NCBI GenBank assembly: GCA_902798965.1
Contig: CADBYS010000022.1
Span: 1 to 64,000, forward strand
Direction: 5' to 3'
DNA from: an uncultured Bacteroidales bacterium
GTDB taxonomy: Bacteria > Bacteroidota > Bacteroidia > Bacteroidales > Paludibacteraceae
Length of the DNA stretch: 64,000 nucleotides
A program made the translations under genes and the position numbers. Below the pieces are notes generated by a model. The model saw only the letters and a list, made by a program, of their open reading frames with translations. It did not search any database and had not been told where the DNA came from. Below, piece after piece: positions 16,532 through 23,931 of the stretch (position 1 is the first letter of the stretch; each line of letters begins with the position of its first letter).

Positions 16532-17638
16532 ATGATAACGATTGAACAATTAAAAGACGTACAGCAACGCGCGGATAAGCTGAAATCTTATCTGGCTATC
16601 GACGAGAAACGCATCCAGCTTGAGGAGGAGGAGTTGCATACGCAAGCTCCGGGATTCTGGGAGGATGCCAAGGCTGCCGAGGCGCAGATGAAGAAAGTGA
16701 AGAGTCTGCGCCGCTGGATCGACGGCTACGAAGGAGTGCGTGCCGCCACAGCCGAACTGGAACTCGCCTTCGACTATTACAAAGAGGAACTGGTGAGCGA
16801 GGAAGAGGTGGATGCCGCCTACGCGCACGCGATAAAAGAGGTAGAAGACCTGGAGATGAAGAACATGCTCTCCCACGAGGAGGATGCTATGCCGGCAGTG
16901 CTCAAGATTGTGAGCGGCGCAGGCGGCACGGAGGCACAGGACTGGGCAGAACAACTGATGCGTATGTATCAGCGCTACTGCGAGAAGCACGATTACAAGG
17001 TGACCATAGCCAACCTGCAGGAAGGCGATGAGGCAGGCATCAAGACCGTGACCTTCAACATCGAAGGCGATATGGCGTACGGCTACCTGAAGAGCGAGAA
17101 CGGTGTGCATCGTCTGGTGCGCGTCAGTCCCTACAACGCCCAAGGCAAACGAATGACCTCTTTTGCATCGGTATTCGTAGTGCCCCTGATCGACGACTCG
17201 ATAGAGATAACCGTCGATCCGGCAGGACTGAGCTGGGATACCTTCCGCAGTTCGGGCGCAGGCGGACAGAACGTGAACAAGGTAGAGTCAGGTGTGCGCC
17301 TGCACTATAAGTTCGTGAATCCGCTCACAGGGCAACCCGACGAGATAGTGATCGAGAATACCGAGACGCGCGACCAGCCCAAGAACCGCGAAAACGCCTT
17401 GCGGCACTTACGCTCGCAGCTCTACGAACTGGAGCTCGAGAAACGCCGGCAGGCACAGGCCAAGGTGGAAGCCGGCAAGAAGAAGATTGAATGGGGAAGT
17501 CAGATACGTTCGTACGTATTCGATGACCGCCGCGTGAAGGATCATCGCACGAACTATCAGACGAGCAACGTGAATGCCGTAATGGATGGCGATATCGATG
17601 CGTTCATCAAGGCGTATCTAATGGAGTTCCCTGACTAA
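16532..17638 (+). CDS. prfB: Peptide chain release factor 2
   Basis: Recognises UGA and UAA stop codons on the ribosome and triggers peptide release. The 368-aa frame contains the catalytic SSGAGGQNVNKVES (GGQ) and, in the codon-recognition region, RVSPYNAQGKRMTSF; the usual SPF tripeptide of RF2 reads SPY. It is open from ATG 16532 to the stop, with no in-frame UGA near codon 25, so the classical autoregulatory +1 frameshift is not used here. The N-terminal domain is the expected coiled coil (ADKLKSYLAIDEKRIQLEEEE). The gene follows a palindromic spacer and precedes the rnpB promoter. Confidence 0.95.
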   Translation: MITIEQLKDVQQRADKLKSYLAIDEKRIQLEEEELHTQAPGFWEDAKAAEAQMKKVKSLRRWIDGYEGVRAATAELELAFDYYKEELVSEEEVDAAYAHAIKEVEDLEMKNMLSHEEDAMPAVLKIVSGAGGTEAQDWAEQLMRMYQRYCEKHDYKVTIANLQEGDEAGIKTVTFNIEGDMAYGYLKSENGVHRLVRVSPYNAQGKRMTSFASVFVVPLIDDSIEITVDPAGLSWDTFRSSGAGGQNVNKVESGVRLHYKFVNPLTGQPDEIVIENTETRDQPKNRENALRHLRSQLYELELEKRRQAQAKVEAGKKKIEWGSQIRSYVFDDRRVKDHRTNYQTSNVNAVMDGDIDAFIKAYLMEFPD

Positions 17639-17714
17639 ACAGGGCACTAAAAGCCCAAAACAAGGCACAAAACCGTGCAAGATTCATTTTTTCGAACGAT
17701 TTACGGAAAAAAAC

Positions 17715-17745
17715 TTGCATATTTGAAAAAAAAGTTGTAACTTTG
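17715..17745 (+). promoter_or_regulatory. Bacteroidota-type promoter of rnpB
   Basis: TTG 17715-17717, 20-nt spacer, TAACTTTG 17738-17745. The RNase P RNA begins about 15-20 nt downstream. Confidence 0.85.
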
Positions 17746-17762
17746 TAGGCGCAATCATAAAA

Positions 17763-18052
17763 ACACGCGAAAGTCGTTTGGCTTATCGCTACCGGCAACG
17801 GTAGAGGAAAGTCGGGGCAGCACAGAGCACCGCAGCGGTTAACGGCCGTCGGGCAGAAATGTTCGGTCACTGCTACAGAGACGAGTGATGTGAAACGAGT
17901 ACACTGTGGGCTGCAATTCCATGTAAACCGATGTTTGAGCGTTGCTCGCGCGAGTCGGAGGGTAGGAAGCGATAGAAGTGCATGGCAACATGTACTCAAG
18001 ATTAATGATAGGCTAAAACAGAACCCCGCTTACGGAACGGCTTAACGCGTTT
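17763..18052 (+). ncRNA. rnpB: RNase P RNA (class A)
   Basis: The catalytic RNA of RNase P, which trims tRNA 5' ends. The 5' core GAGGAAAGTCGGGGC (about 17803-17817) and the 3' core ACAGAACCCCGCTTACGG (about 18018-18036) are the conserved P4 sequences; compared with the common GTCCGGGC / ACCCGGCTTA form, both strands carry matching changes. The helix P1 can form between CACGCGAAAGTCGTT (17764-17778) and AACGGCTTAACGCG (18036-18049), and a T-run follows at 18050-18056 as terminator. ATTAATGATAGGC and GAAACGAGTACA segments are present. End points are within a few bases. Confidence 0.92.
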
Positions 18053-18057
18053 TTTTA

Positions 18058-18094
18058 GGTTAAAGAGTTAAACGGTTAAATTGTTAAACTGTTA
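18058..18094. repeat. GTTAAA-type short repeats
   Basis: Five GTTAAA-like units at 8-10 nt spacing (GGTTAAAGAG, TTAAACGG, TTAAATTG, TTAAACTG, TTAATG) fill the gap between rnpB and the YihY gene. A reverse-orientation relative lies at 32898-32953. Confidence 0.65.
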
Positions 18095-19438
18095 ATGATC
18101 AGTTGGCAGGACATAAAGCAATTCATTGAGTACGACCTGTGGCGTAGGACGTCATCGGAACTACAGCAGTCGAGGCGCACCAAGCGTGTGGGTTTCGGCG
18201 TGCTCAAGACGATCATTCTTGTTATTCGCGGCTTTAACTCCAAGCAGCTGAACATGACAGCCAATGCGCTGACCTACAGTCTGGCATTTGCCATCGTACC
18301 GATTCTGGCAATGATCCTGGCAGTAGCCAAGGGATTCGGCTTTTCCGAGATGATCGAGAACCAGTTGCAGCAGTCCATGCTCGGCGAGACGAATCTTGTT
18401 CCCACGGTCATGGAGATAGTCGACCGCTATCTGGAAACAGCTCAAGGCGGTGCGTTCATCGGTATAGGTTTGCTCATTCTTATATGGGCAGTGTACAGCT
18501 TCTTCCGAAACGTGGAGCAGGCGTTCAACTCCATATGGGACGTTAAGAAGTCGCGTTCCGTGGTGCGCCAACTGACTACGTACATTGCCGTACTTTTCCT
18601 TGTTCCTGTACTTGTTGTCACCACTTCGGGTATGAGTATATTCGTACATTCAACCGTCGAATCGCTATCTGCATTCAAAGTGTTGGATGAATACCACAGC
18701 ACTATGGTGCGCATATTGCAGTTCTTGATTGTGTGGGTGATCTTCCTGTGGATGTACATGGCTATTCCGAACACGAAGGTGCATTTCCGCAGTGCCATCT
18801 ACCCCGCCATAATCATGGGAACGCTGTTCCAACTGCTGCAAATGCTGTCGATGTACGTGATTATGTTCCTCAGCCGCACGAGCATCGTGTACGGTGCGTT
18901 TGCCGCTATACCGATCATCATGATCTGGCTGCAGTGGGCTTGTCTGCTCATACTGATCGGTGCCGATCTGAGTTTTGCCATACAGAACAACGAGCAGTTT
19001 GAGTACGAGTTGGACGTACTGAGTATGTCGCGGCGCTACAAGGATTTTCTGACGCTATACCTACTCCACCGCATCATCTATCGCTTCGAGCACGACGAGA
19101 TACCCTACATGGCTGTGGAACTGGCGCACGAGAACAACCTGCCTATTCGTCTGGTCAGCCAACTGCTCAACCGTCTGGTGGATGTCGGGCTGCTGCGCAC
19201 CGTATATGTGGAGCAGAAGGAGGAGAAAACCTACCAGCCTGCCCTCGACACGCATCAAATAACCGTTGGCATGTGTATCGAGCGCATCGACAAGCAGGGC
19301 ACGGAGGAGTTCCTGCGCGGCGCGTCGACCGAGATGCAGGCGTTCTGGAAGCGCTATATGCAACTCAAGGACGAGCACAACACGCTCAAGCATATTCGGA
19401 TTGATGAGTTGATGATGGGAGAAGGAGTGAAGGAGTAA
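18095..19438 (+). CDS. YihY/UPF0761 family membrane protein, 447 aa
   Basis: An inner-membrane protein of the YihY family, once annotated as ribonuclease BN; that activity is not supported for the family and the function is unknown. Six helices are visible from residue 50 to 300, with MTANALTYSLAFAIVPILAMILAVAKGFG and IWAVYSFFRNVEQAFNSIWDVKKSRS typical of the family, then YGAFAAIPIIMIWLQWACLLILIGADLSFAIQNNE. The last 130 residues are a cytoplasmic extension that looks like a winged helix (IPYMAVELAHENNLPIRLVSQLLNRLVDVGLLRTV), as in other Bacteroidota members. The start ATG lies directly after a short repeat. Confidence 0.85.
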   Translation: MISWQDIKQFIEYDLWRRTSSELQQSRRTKRVGFGVLKTIILVIRGFNSKQLNMTANALTYSLAFAIVPILAMILAVAKGFGFSEMIENQLQQSMLGETNLVPTVMEIVDRYLETAQGGAFIGIGLLILIWAVYSFFRNVEQAFNSIWDVKKSRSVVRQLTTYIAVLFLVPVLVVTTSGMSIFVHSTVESLSAFKVLDEYHSTMVRILQFLIVWVIFLWMYMAIPNTKVHFRSAIYPAIIMGTLFQLLQMLSMYVIMFLSRTSIVYGAFAAIPIIMIWLQWACLLILIGADLSFAIQNNEQFEYELDVLSMSRRYKDFLTLYLLHRIIYRFEHDEIPYMAVELAHENNLPIRLVSQLLNRLVDVGLLRTVYVEQKEEKTYQPALDTHQITVGMCIERIDKQGTEEFLRGASTEMQAFWKRYMQLKDEHNTLKHIRIDELMMGEGVKE

Positions 19439-19465
19439 AGTATATATTGATAACCCAAAAATAAA

Positions 19466-21346
19466 ATGATTATGAAGAACATTTTTCGCGTAACATGTAT
19501 GGCTATGTGCCTGTTCTTGTCGTTAATGCTGCAAGCCAAGCCTCGCATCGAGCGGGCTGAGCCGCTGAGTTGGTTCACGGGTATGAAAATGCCGCTGACG
19601 CTTATGCTGCAGGGAGAAGATCTGGCTGACGCCGACGTAACCATCCAACAAGTGGTGGCAGGCAAAGTGATGAAAGGTCAATGCCTCGGCCTGACCGTGA
19701 AGAGTCAGCACAACGCCGAGTCGCCTAACTATCTGTTTGTTGACTTGCAGGCAAACGAGCCGGGAACGTACCGCATCACGCTCACCAAAAACAAGAAGTC
19801 TGCGTACATCAACTATGTGATCGAGCAACGCCGCCCTGAGCCGCGTGCCAACAAGAGCTACACGCCGGCTGACGTGATCTACCTGATTATGCCCGACCGT
19901 TTTGCCAATGGCGATCTGCTCAACGACGCAACAGAGGATACGGCCGAGAAACCTGCCTACGACGAGTGGTTTGGCCGTCACGGCGGTGACATCAAGGGTA
20001 TCATCGATCATCTGGATGCCATCAAGGCGCTGGGCGCTACAGCAATCTGGTGCACGCCGCTGCTGCTCGACAACGAGCCCACACAATCCTACCACGGCTA
20101 TGCTTGCGCGGATTATTACCATATCGACCCGCGTTACGGCAGCAACGAGCTGTATCGTAATCTCGTGAACGCCGCCCACAACAAGGGACTGAAGATGATC
20201 ATGGATATCGTGCCCAACCACTGCGGCTCGGCACACTGGTGGATGAAAGACCTGCCGTACCACGACTGGATTCACCAATATCCCGAGTTCACACGCTCCA
20301 ACTGGCAGTTCTCGACCGCAGCCGACCCCCACGCCTCGGAGGCTGACTTCTTAGGTATGAACAGCGGTTGGTTCGACACCTCGATGCCCGACATGAACCT
20401 CGACAACCCCGACGTGCTCAAGTACTTCCAGCAGTGGGCAATCTGGTGGATTGAGGCGATGGATCTTGACGGTTTGCGCGTAGATACCTACCCGTACAAC
20501 GAAAAAGTGCCTATATCCAAGTGGACAAAAGCTGTGCGCAATGAGTACCCGGGCATCAATATCGTAGGCGAGTGCTGGACGCGTCCTACCTCGCAAGTTG
20601 CTTACTGGCAAGCCGATGCACGTAACCCGGACGGCTACAACTCCAACCTGCCCTGCGTGATGGACTTCCCCTTGCAAGAGGCTATGATTGCCGCACTGAG
20701 CAACAACGGCGAAGGCTGGGGCAACGGAATGCTCAAGTGCTATGAGGTAGTGGCTGAGGATTTCCTGTACGCTCATCCCGACAACCTGCTCATCTTCAAT
20801 AGCAACCACGACACCCCGCGTGTTCGCGACATGTTGCTCGACAAGAGTTACGACCGCAACAAACTCATCGTAGCACTGCTGGCTACCATGCGCGGTATTC
20901 CGCAACTCACCTACGGCGAAGAGTACGGACTCATCTCCCTCAACCCCGAAGATGTAGGTAACCACGGTGCGCTGCGCGTTAACCATCCCTGGTTCAAAGG
21001 TACAGCCTCCAAGCTGGAGCCCGAACAGGAAGACCTGTACAAGTACTACGCCAAGATCCTGAACTGGCGTCGTGATTGCAAGACTATCCACGAGGGCAAA
21101 CTGATGCACTTCCTCAGCCGCGACAATACGTACGCTTACGTGCGTTATACGGATAAAGAGGCTGTGCTCGTATATATCAATGCCAGCAACGAGGAACGCC
21201 AGATGCCTGTGGCTCAATACCACGAGGTACTGATGAACTATCAGAAGAAAGGCACGGATGTCGTTTCCGATCAGCCGTTCGACCTCAACCAGCGCATCAC
21301 CGTTAAGCCGCTCACAGCTATCATCCTGCCGCTGGAGCATCTTTAA
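19466..21346 (+). CDS. Periplasmic GH13 alpha-amylase family enzyme (SusA/neopullulanase-like)
   Basis: Hydrolyses alpha-1,4/1,6 glucans or cyclodextrins. A signal peptide is present (MKNIFRVTCMAMCLFLSLMLQAKP); the second ATG at 19472 is an equally good start. An N-terminal Ig-like domain (about residues 25-120) precedes the barrel at about 135, beginning DVIYLIMPDRFANGD. Catalytic residues are visible: nucleophile Asp in LDGLRVDTYPY, acid/base Glu in NIVGECWTRP, and the third Asp in IFNSNHDTPR; MDIVPNHCGSAHWW is conserved region I. A C-terminal beta domain follows. The gene stands alone; no SusC/SusD or regulator is next to it in the window. Confidence 0.9.
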   Translation: MIMKNIFRVTCMAMCLFLSLMLQAKPRIERAEPLSWFTGMKMPLTLMLQGEDLADADVTIQQVVAGKVMKGQCLGLTVKSQHNAESPNYLFVDLQANEPGTYRITLTKNKKSAYINYVIEQRRPEPRANKSYTPADVIYLIMPDRFANGDLLNDATEDTAEKPAYDEWFGRHGGDIKGIIDHLDAIKALGATAIWCTPLLLDNEPTQSYHGYACADYYHIDPRYGSNELYRNLVNAAHNKGLKMIMDIVPNHCGSAHWWMKDLPYHDWIHQYPEFTRSNWQFSTAADPHASEADFLGMNSGWFDTSMPDMNLDNPDVLKYFQQWAIWWIEAMDLDGLRVDTYPYNEKVPISKWTKAVRNEYPGINIVGECWTRPTSQVAYWQADARNPDGYNSNLPCVMDFPLQEAMIAALSNNGEGWGNGMLKCYEVVAEDFLYAHPDNLLIFNSNHDTPRVRDMLLDKSYDRNKLIVALLATMRGIPQLTYGEEYGLISLNPEDVGNHGALRVNHPWFKGTASKLEPEQEDLYKYYAKILNWRRDCKTIHEGKLMHFLSRDNTYAYVRYTDKEAVLVYINASNEERQMPVAQYHEVLMNYQKKGTDVVSDQPFDLNQRITVKPLTAIILPLEHL

Positions 21347-21390
21347 TCTTTCTGCGAAGCGGTCTATACTCTTTTAGCGAAGCGGTCTAT
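21346..21390 (+). repeat. GCGAAGCGGTCT repeats forming the rlmN leader
   Basis: Two units of TCTTTCTGCGAAGCGGTCTATACTCTTT-type sequence. The second unit runs directly into the rlmN start codon (GCGGTCT then ATGG), so the repeat is the complete leader. Confidence 0.75.
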
Positions 21391-22552
21391 GGAACCACTA
21401 CTTGGTAAGACATTGGCAGAACTGCAGCAGATTGCCTGCGAGGCGGGTTTACCCCGCTTCGTGGGCAAGCAGCTCTGTGAGTGGATTTACCGCCATCGCG
21501 CTACGAGTTTTGAGCAGATGACGAACATCTCGCTCAAGGCGCGACAAGCCTTGCAGGAGAAATATTGCATCGGCCGCTTGGAATCTACCGCACAAGCCGT
21601 TTCTGTCGATGGCACACGCAAGTACCTCTTCCCTGTCAATCTAACAGCGAAGCGATCTAACAGCGATAGCGATCCAACAGCGCAGCGGTCTAACAGCGAC
21701 AGCGGTCGCTATATAGAGTGCGTGTATCTGCCCGAGGACGACCGCACCACGCTATGTGTGAGCACACAGGCAGGCTGTAAGATGGGTTGCCGATTCTGCA
21801 TGACCGGCACCTTGGGTTTTCACGGCAATCTGTCTGCCGCTGATATACTGGCACAAATACTATACTTCCCCGACTTGACCAATCTGGTGTTAATGGGCGA
21901 AGGTGAACCAATGGACAATATCGACAATGTGCTGCGCGCGCTCAACGTACTGACCTCGGAGTGGGGCTTAGGCTGGAGCGGCAAGCGCATCACGGTTTCT
22001 ACGGTGGGAGTGTTGGAAAGTCGAAAGTCGAAAGTCGAAAGTCAAAAGCAAATAGGAGAAAACGGGAAGCCTGCCTTGCAGCGATTCCTGGAAGAGACAG
22101 ATTGCCATCTGGCTATATCGCTGCACAATGCGTTCCCTGCCGAGCGCGCGGCAATCATGCCGGCAGAGCGGCTCACACCCATTCAAGAAGTGCTTGATCT
22201 GGTTCGTCAGTACGATTGGACACACCAGCGCCGCTTGTCGTTCGAATATATATGCTGGAGCAGCATGAACGACGATCTACCCCACGCCAAGCAACTGCTT
22301 CGGCTGCTCCGAAACCTACCCTGCCGCGTCAATCTTATCCGCTTCCATCAAACGGATACAGCGGATGCCCATAGCGGAAAGCCCGCCTCGCTCAAAGCAG
22401 ACAGACCTATATTCACAGCAAGCGACGAATCGCGCATGATTGCCTTCCGGGATTACCTCTCGGATCATGGCATCACATGCACCATTCGTCGCTCGCGTGG
22501 CGAAGACATACTTGCCGCGTGCGGCATGTTAGTCAACGCGTTACAGAAGTAA
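21389..22552 (+). CDS. rlmN: Dual-specificity 23S rRNA/tRNA C2-methyladenosine methyltransferase RlmN
   Basis: A radical-SAM enzyme that methylates A2503 of 23S rRNA and A37 of some tRNAs. The cluster motif is C130-x3-C134-x2-C137 (CKMGCRFCMTGT); the second catalytic Cys is C378 (ILAACGML); LVLMGEGEPMDN and HLAISLHNAFP are family motifs. At 387 aa it is about 40 residues longer than usual. Residues 85-106 (TAKRSNSDSDPTAQRSNSDSG region) come from four 16/17-nt repeats, 66 nt in total, and residues about 210-221 (ESRKSKVESQK) from a heptamer array; a third atypical loop near residues 330-345 (DTADAHSGKPASLKADRP) may also be added. All keep the frame and spare the catalytic residues, so activity is likely retained. 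Confidence 0.94.
   Translation: MEPLLGKTLAELQQIACEAGLPRFVGKQLCEWIYRHRATSFEQMTNISLKARQALQEKYCIGRLESTAQAVSVDGTRKYLFPVNLTAKRSNSDSDPTAQRSNSDSGRYIECVYLPEDDRTTLCVSTQAGCKMGCRFCMTGTLGFHGNLSAADILAQILYFPDLTNLVLMGEGEPMDNIDNVLRALNVLTSEWGLGWSGKRITVSTVGVLESRKSKVESQKQIGENGKPALQRFLEETDCHLAISLHNAFPAERAAIMPAERLTPIQEVLDLVRQYDWTHQRRLSFEYICWSSMNDDLPHAKQLLRLLRNLPCRVNLIRFHQTDTADAHSGKPASLKADRPIFTASDESRMIAFRDYLSDHGITCTIRRSRGEDILAACGMLVNALQK
21641..21706 (+). repeat. In-gene tandem repeat, four 16/17-nt units
   Basis: CTAACAGCGAAGCGAT, CTAACAGCGATAGCGAT, CCAACAGCGCAGCGGT, CTAACAGCGACAGCGGT; lengths 16+17+16+17 = 66 nt, exactly 22 codons. The core AGCGAAGCGGTCT is the same as in the intergenic palindromic family, so an intergenic-type repeat has moved into a gene. 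Confidence 0.9.
22015..22049 (+). repeat. In-gene heptamer array in rlmN
   Basis: Three GTCGAAA units followed by a GTCAAAA-type unit, in frame, read as E-S-R-K-S-K-V-E-S-Q-K. Confidence 0.9.
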
Positions 22553-22553
22553 C

Positions 22554-22904
22554 TTACTTACCTAAGCCTTCCAACAATCCTTCTACTGCCCCACCCAACT
22601 CAATCAGAGCATCGTGCATTCCGTTGGCACTATCGTCCAGGGAGTGCTTGGCGAACTTAGCCTTGCAACGGCCTTTCAGCTTACCTATCTCACGCTTCTG
22701 CTCGTCGGTGTATTCGTAATTATCCAGCGTTTGGCAGATATCGGCGTAATGCAGCACGGCTTCGTCCCAATCGGCTGCTGACCAATTGTCGGACTTCTGT
22801 TCAATACGTTCGGTAAACTTCTGCAAATCATTGAAAGCAGTTTCCGAGGGGTTGCAAGCCACAAACAGGAGGCTGAGCAACAGTAATGATAAAATTTTTT
22901 TCAT
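22554..22904 (-). CDS. Small lipoprotein, 116 aa
   Basis: MKKILSLLLLSLLFVAC is a signal peptide with lipobox (LFVAC, Cys17). The mature part is helical and polar (NDLQKFTERIEQKSDNWSAADWDEAVLHYADICQTLDN..TDEQKREIGKLKGRCKAKFAKH), ending with a hydrophobic Gly/Leu segment. No enzymatic motif. Similar DUF-type lipoproteins with a W..aDWd.a...y pattern are common in Bacteroidales; function unknown. The start overlaps the ribF stop by 4 nt (ATGA), indicating cotranscription and coupled translation with ribF, although no functional link to flavin synthesis is apparent. It converges on rlmN with a 1-nt gap. Confidence 0.75.
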   Translation of the reverse strand: MKKILSLLLLSLLFVACNPSETAFNDLQKFTERIEQKSDNWSAADWDEAVLHYADICQTLDNYEYTDEQKREIGKLKGRCKAKFAKHSLDDSANGMHDALIELGGAVEGLLEGLGK

Positions 22905-23797
22905 ATTCTTTGTAAATCTTTGTTTATCTGTTCACGCAATTCGTCCAGCGAGTTGAAGCGTTGTTCGCTTCGCAGCCGTTCGATGAATTGCAAGGTAAGC
23001 GTCTGGTTGTACAGATCACCGTCATATCCGGGTATATGTACCTCAATCGTCTGGTGCGTATTTCCCACTGTAGGATTCGTACCGATATTCACCAGCGCCA
23101 TTTTCTCGCCTACATTGCTTTCGACTATCGACTTTTGACTTTCGACTATTACCCTAACCTTGTACACTCCCGCCGCGGGCACAAGCTTGGCTGCATCGGG
23201 CATAATGTTTGCCGTGGGGAAACCTATCTGCCGGCCAATCATTCGTCCGTGCACTACCCTTCCGGTCAGGCTGTACTCATAGCCAAGCAGGCGATTCGCG
23301 GACTCAATATTCCCCTCGCTCAGGTAATTGCGGATGCGAGTGGATGATGGCCGCTCGCCATCCTCGCTATACGGCTCGGCGCGTAGCACACGGATGCCTA
23401 CGGCTTGTGCGATCGAGGCATATTGCTCGTCGCTCATGCGGCCGTCCGAACCGAAATGGTGGTTATAACCCATGAGCAGGTACTTCACTTTCCAGCGGTC
23501 GGAGAGGTAATCCAAGAATTGCGCGGCGGTCAGAGGTTGCACTTCCGCAAAGTCAAAGAAATGCACATCGCCGAACTGCCCGAGCAGTCGTTCGCGCTCA
23601 TCGAGCGTGGTTAGCAGCGGCGGATTGAAGGCATCAGCGCCCTTCAGTTGCGCCAGCACGCTGCGCGGGTGTTGCAGAAAGGTGAAGATCAGTGCCCGCA
23701 AATCATGCTCGGCAGCGTGCATGCGCAGCTGCTCAAACAGGTATCGGTGTCCCTTGTGAACGCCGTCAAAGAATCCTATGGTTGCTATTGCGGGCAT
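22901..23797 (-). CDS. ribF: Bifunctional riboflavin kinase / FMN adenylyltransferase
   Basis: Converts riboflavin to FMN and then FAD in the cytoplasm. The N-terminal adenylyltransferase has ATIGFFDGVHKGHRYLF (residues 4-20); the C-terminal kinase begins near residue 180 with GRVVHGRMIGRQIGFPTANI and continues with NIGTNPTVG. In the kinase, residues about 216-227 (VESQKSIVES, followed by NVGEK) are an insertion from a heptamer array, placed before the conserved ALVNIGTNPT strand. Total 298 aa, normal for the family. The start ATG 23797 is fixed by the conserved N-terminus. No FMN riboswitch is visible upstream; the upstream gap holds a 29-nt tandem repeat. Confidence 0.94.
   Translation of the reverse strand: MPAIATIGFFDGVHKGHRYLFEQLRMHAAEHDLRALIFTFLQHPRSVLAQLKGADAFNPPLLTTLDERERLLGQFGDVHFFDFAEVQPLTAAQFLDYLSDRWKVKYLLMGYNHHFGSDGRMSDEQYASIAQAVGIRVLRAEPYSEDGERPSSTRIRNYLSEGNIESANRLLGYEYSLTGRVVHGRMIGRQIGFPTANIMPDAAKLVPAAGVYKVRVIVESQKSIVESNVGEKMALVNIGTNPTVGNTHQTIEVHIPGYDGDLYNQTLTLQFIERLRSEQRFNSLDELREQINKDLQRI
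23122..23152 (-). repeat. In-gene heptamer array in ribF
   Basis: On the coding strand: GTCGAAA, GTCAAAA, GTCGATA, GTCGAAA. Although the gene is on the minus strand, the array has the same orientation relative to translation as in the four plus-strand genes. Confidence 0.88.
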
Positions 23798-23827
23798 GAG
23801 AACTGTTTAGTTCACGAATTAATCGAA

Positions 23828-23914
23828 ATAATCGTTCGAGTGAAACGAGATAAGAAATAATCGTTCGAGTGAAATGAGATAAGAAATAATCGTTCGAGTG
23901 AAACGAGATAAGAA
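23828..23914. repeat. 29-nt tandem repeat, three units
   Basis: Unit ATCGTTCGAGTGAAACGAGATAAGAA plus 3 nt; starts at 23831, 23860 and 23889 give a 29-nt period. One C-to-T change in the middle unit. Each unit has an inner palindrome-like CGTTCGAGTGAAACGA. It fills the gap between the acyltransferase gene and ribF. Confidence 0.85.
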
Positions 23915-23931
23915 TTAAACGAATGCAGTGG

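Noticed and set aside
16532-16620. Programmed frameshift in prfB
   Set aside because: The N-terminal codons are in one continuous frame, with no CUU-UGA.
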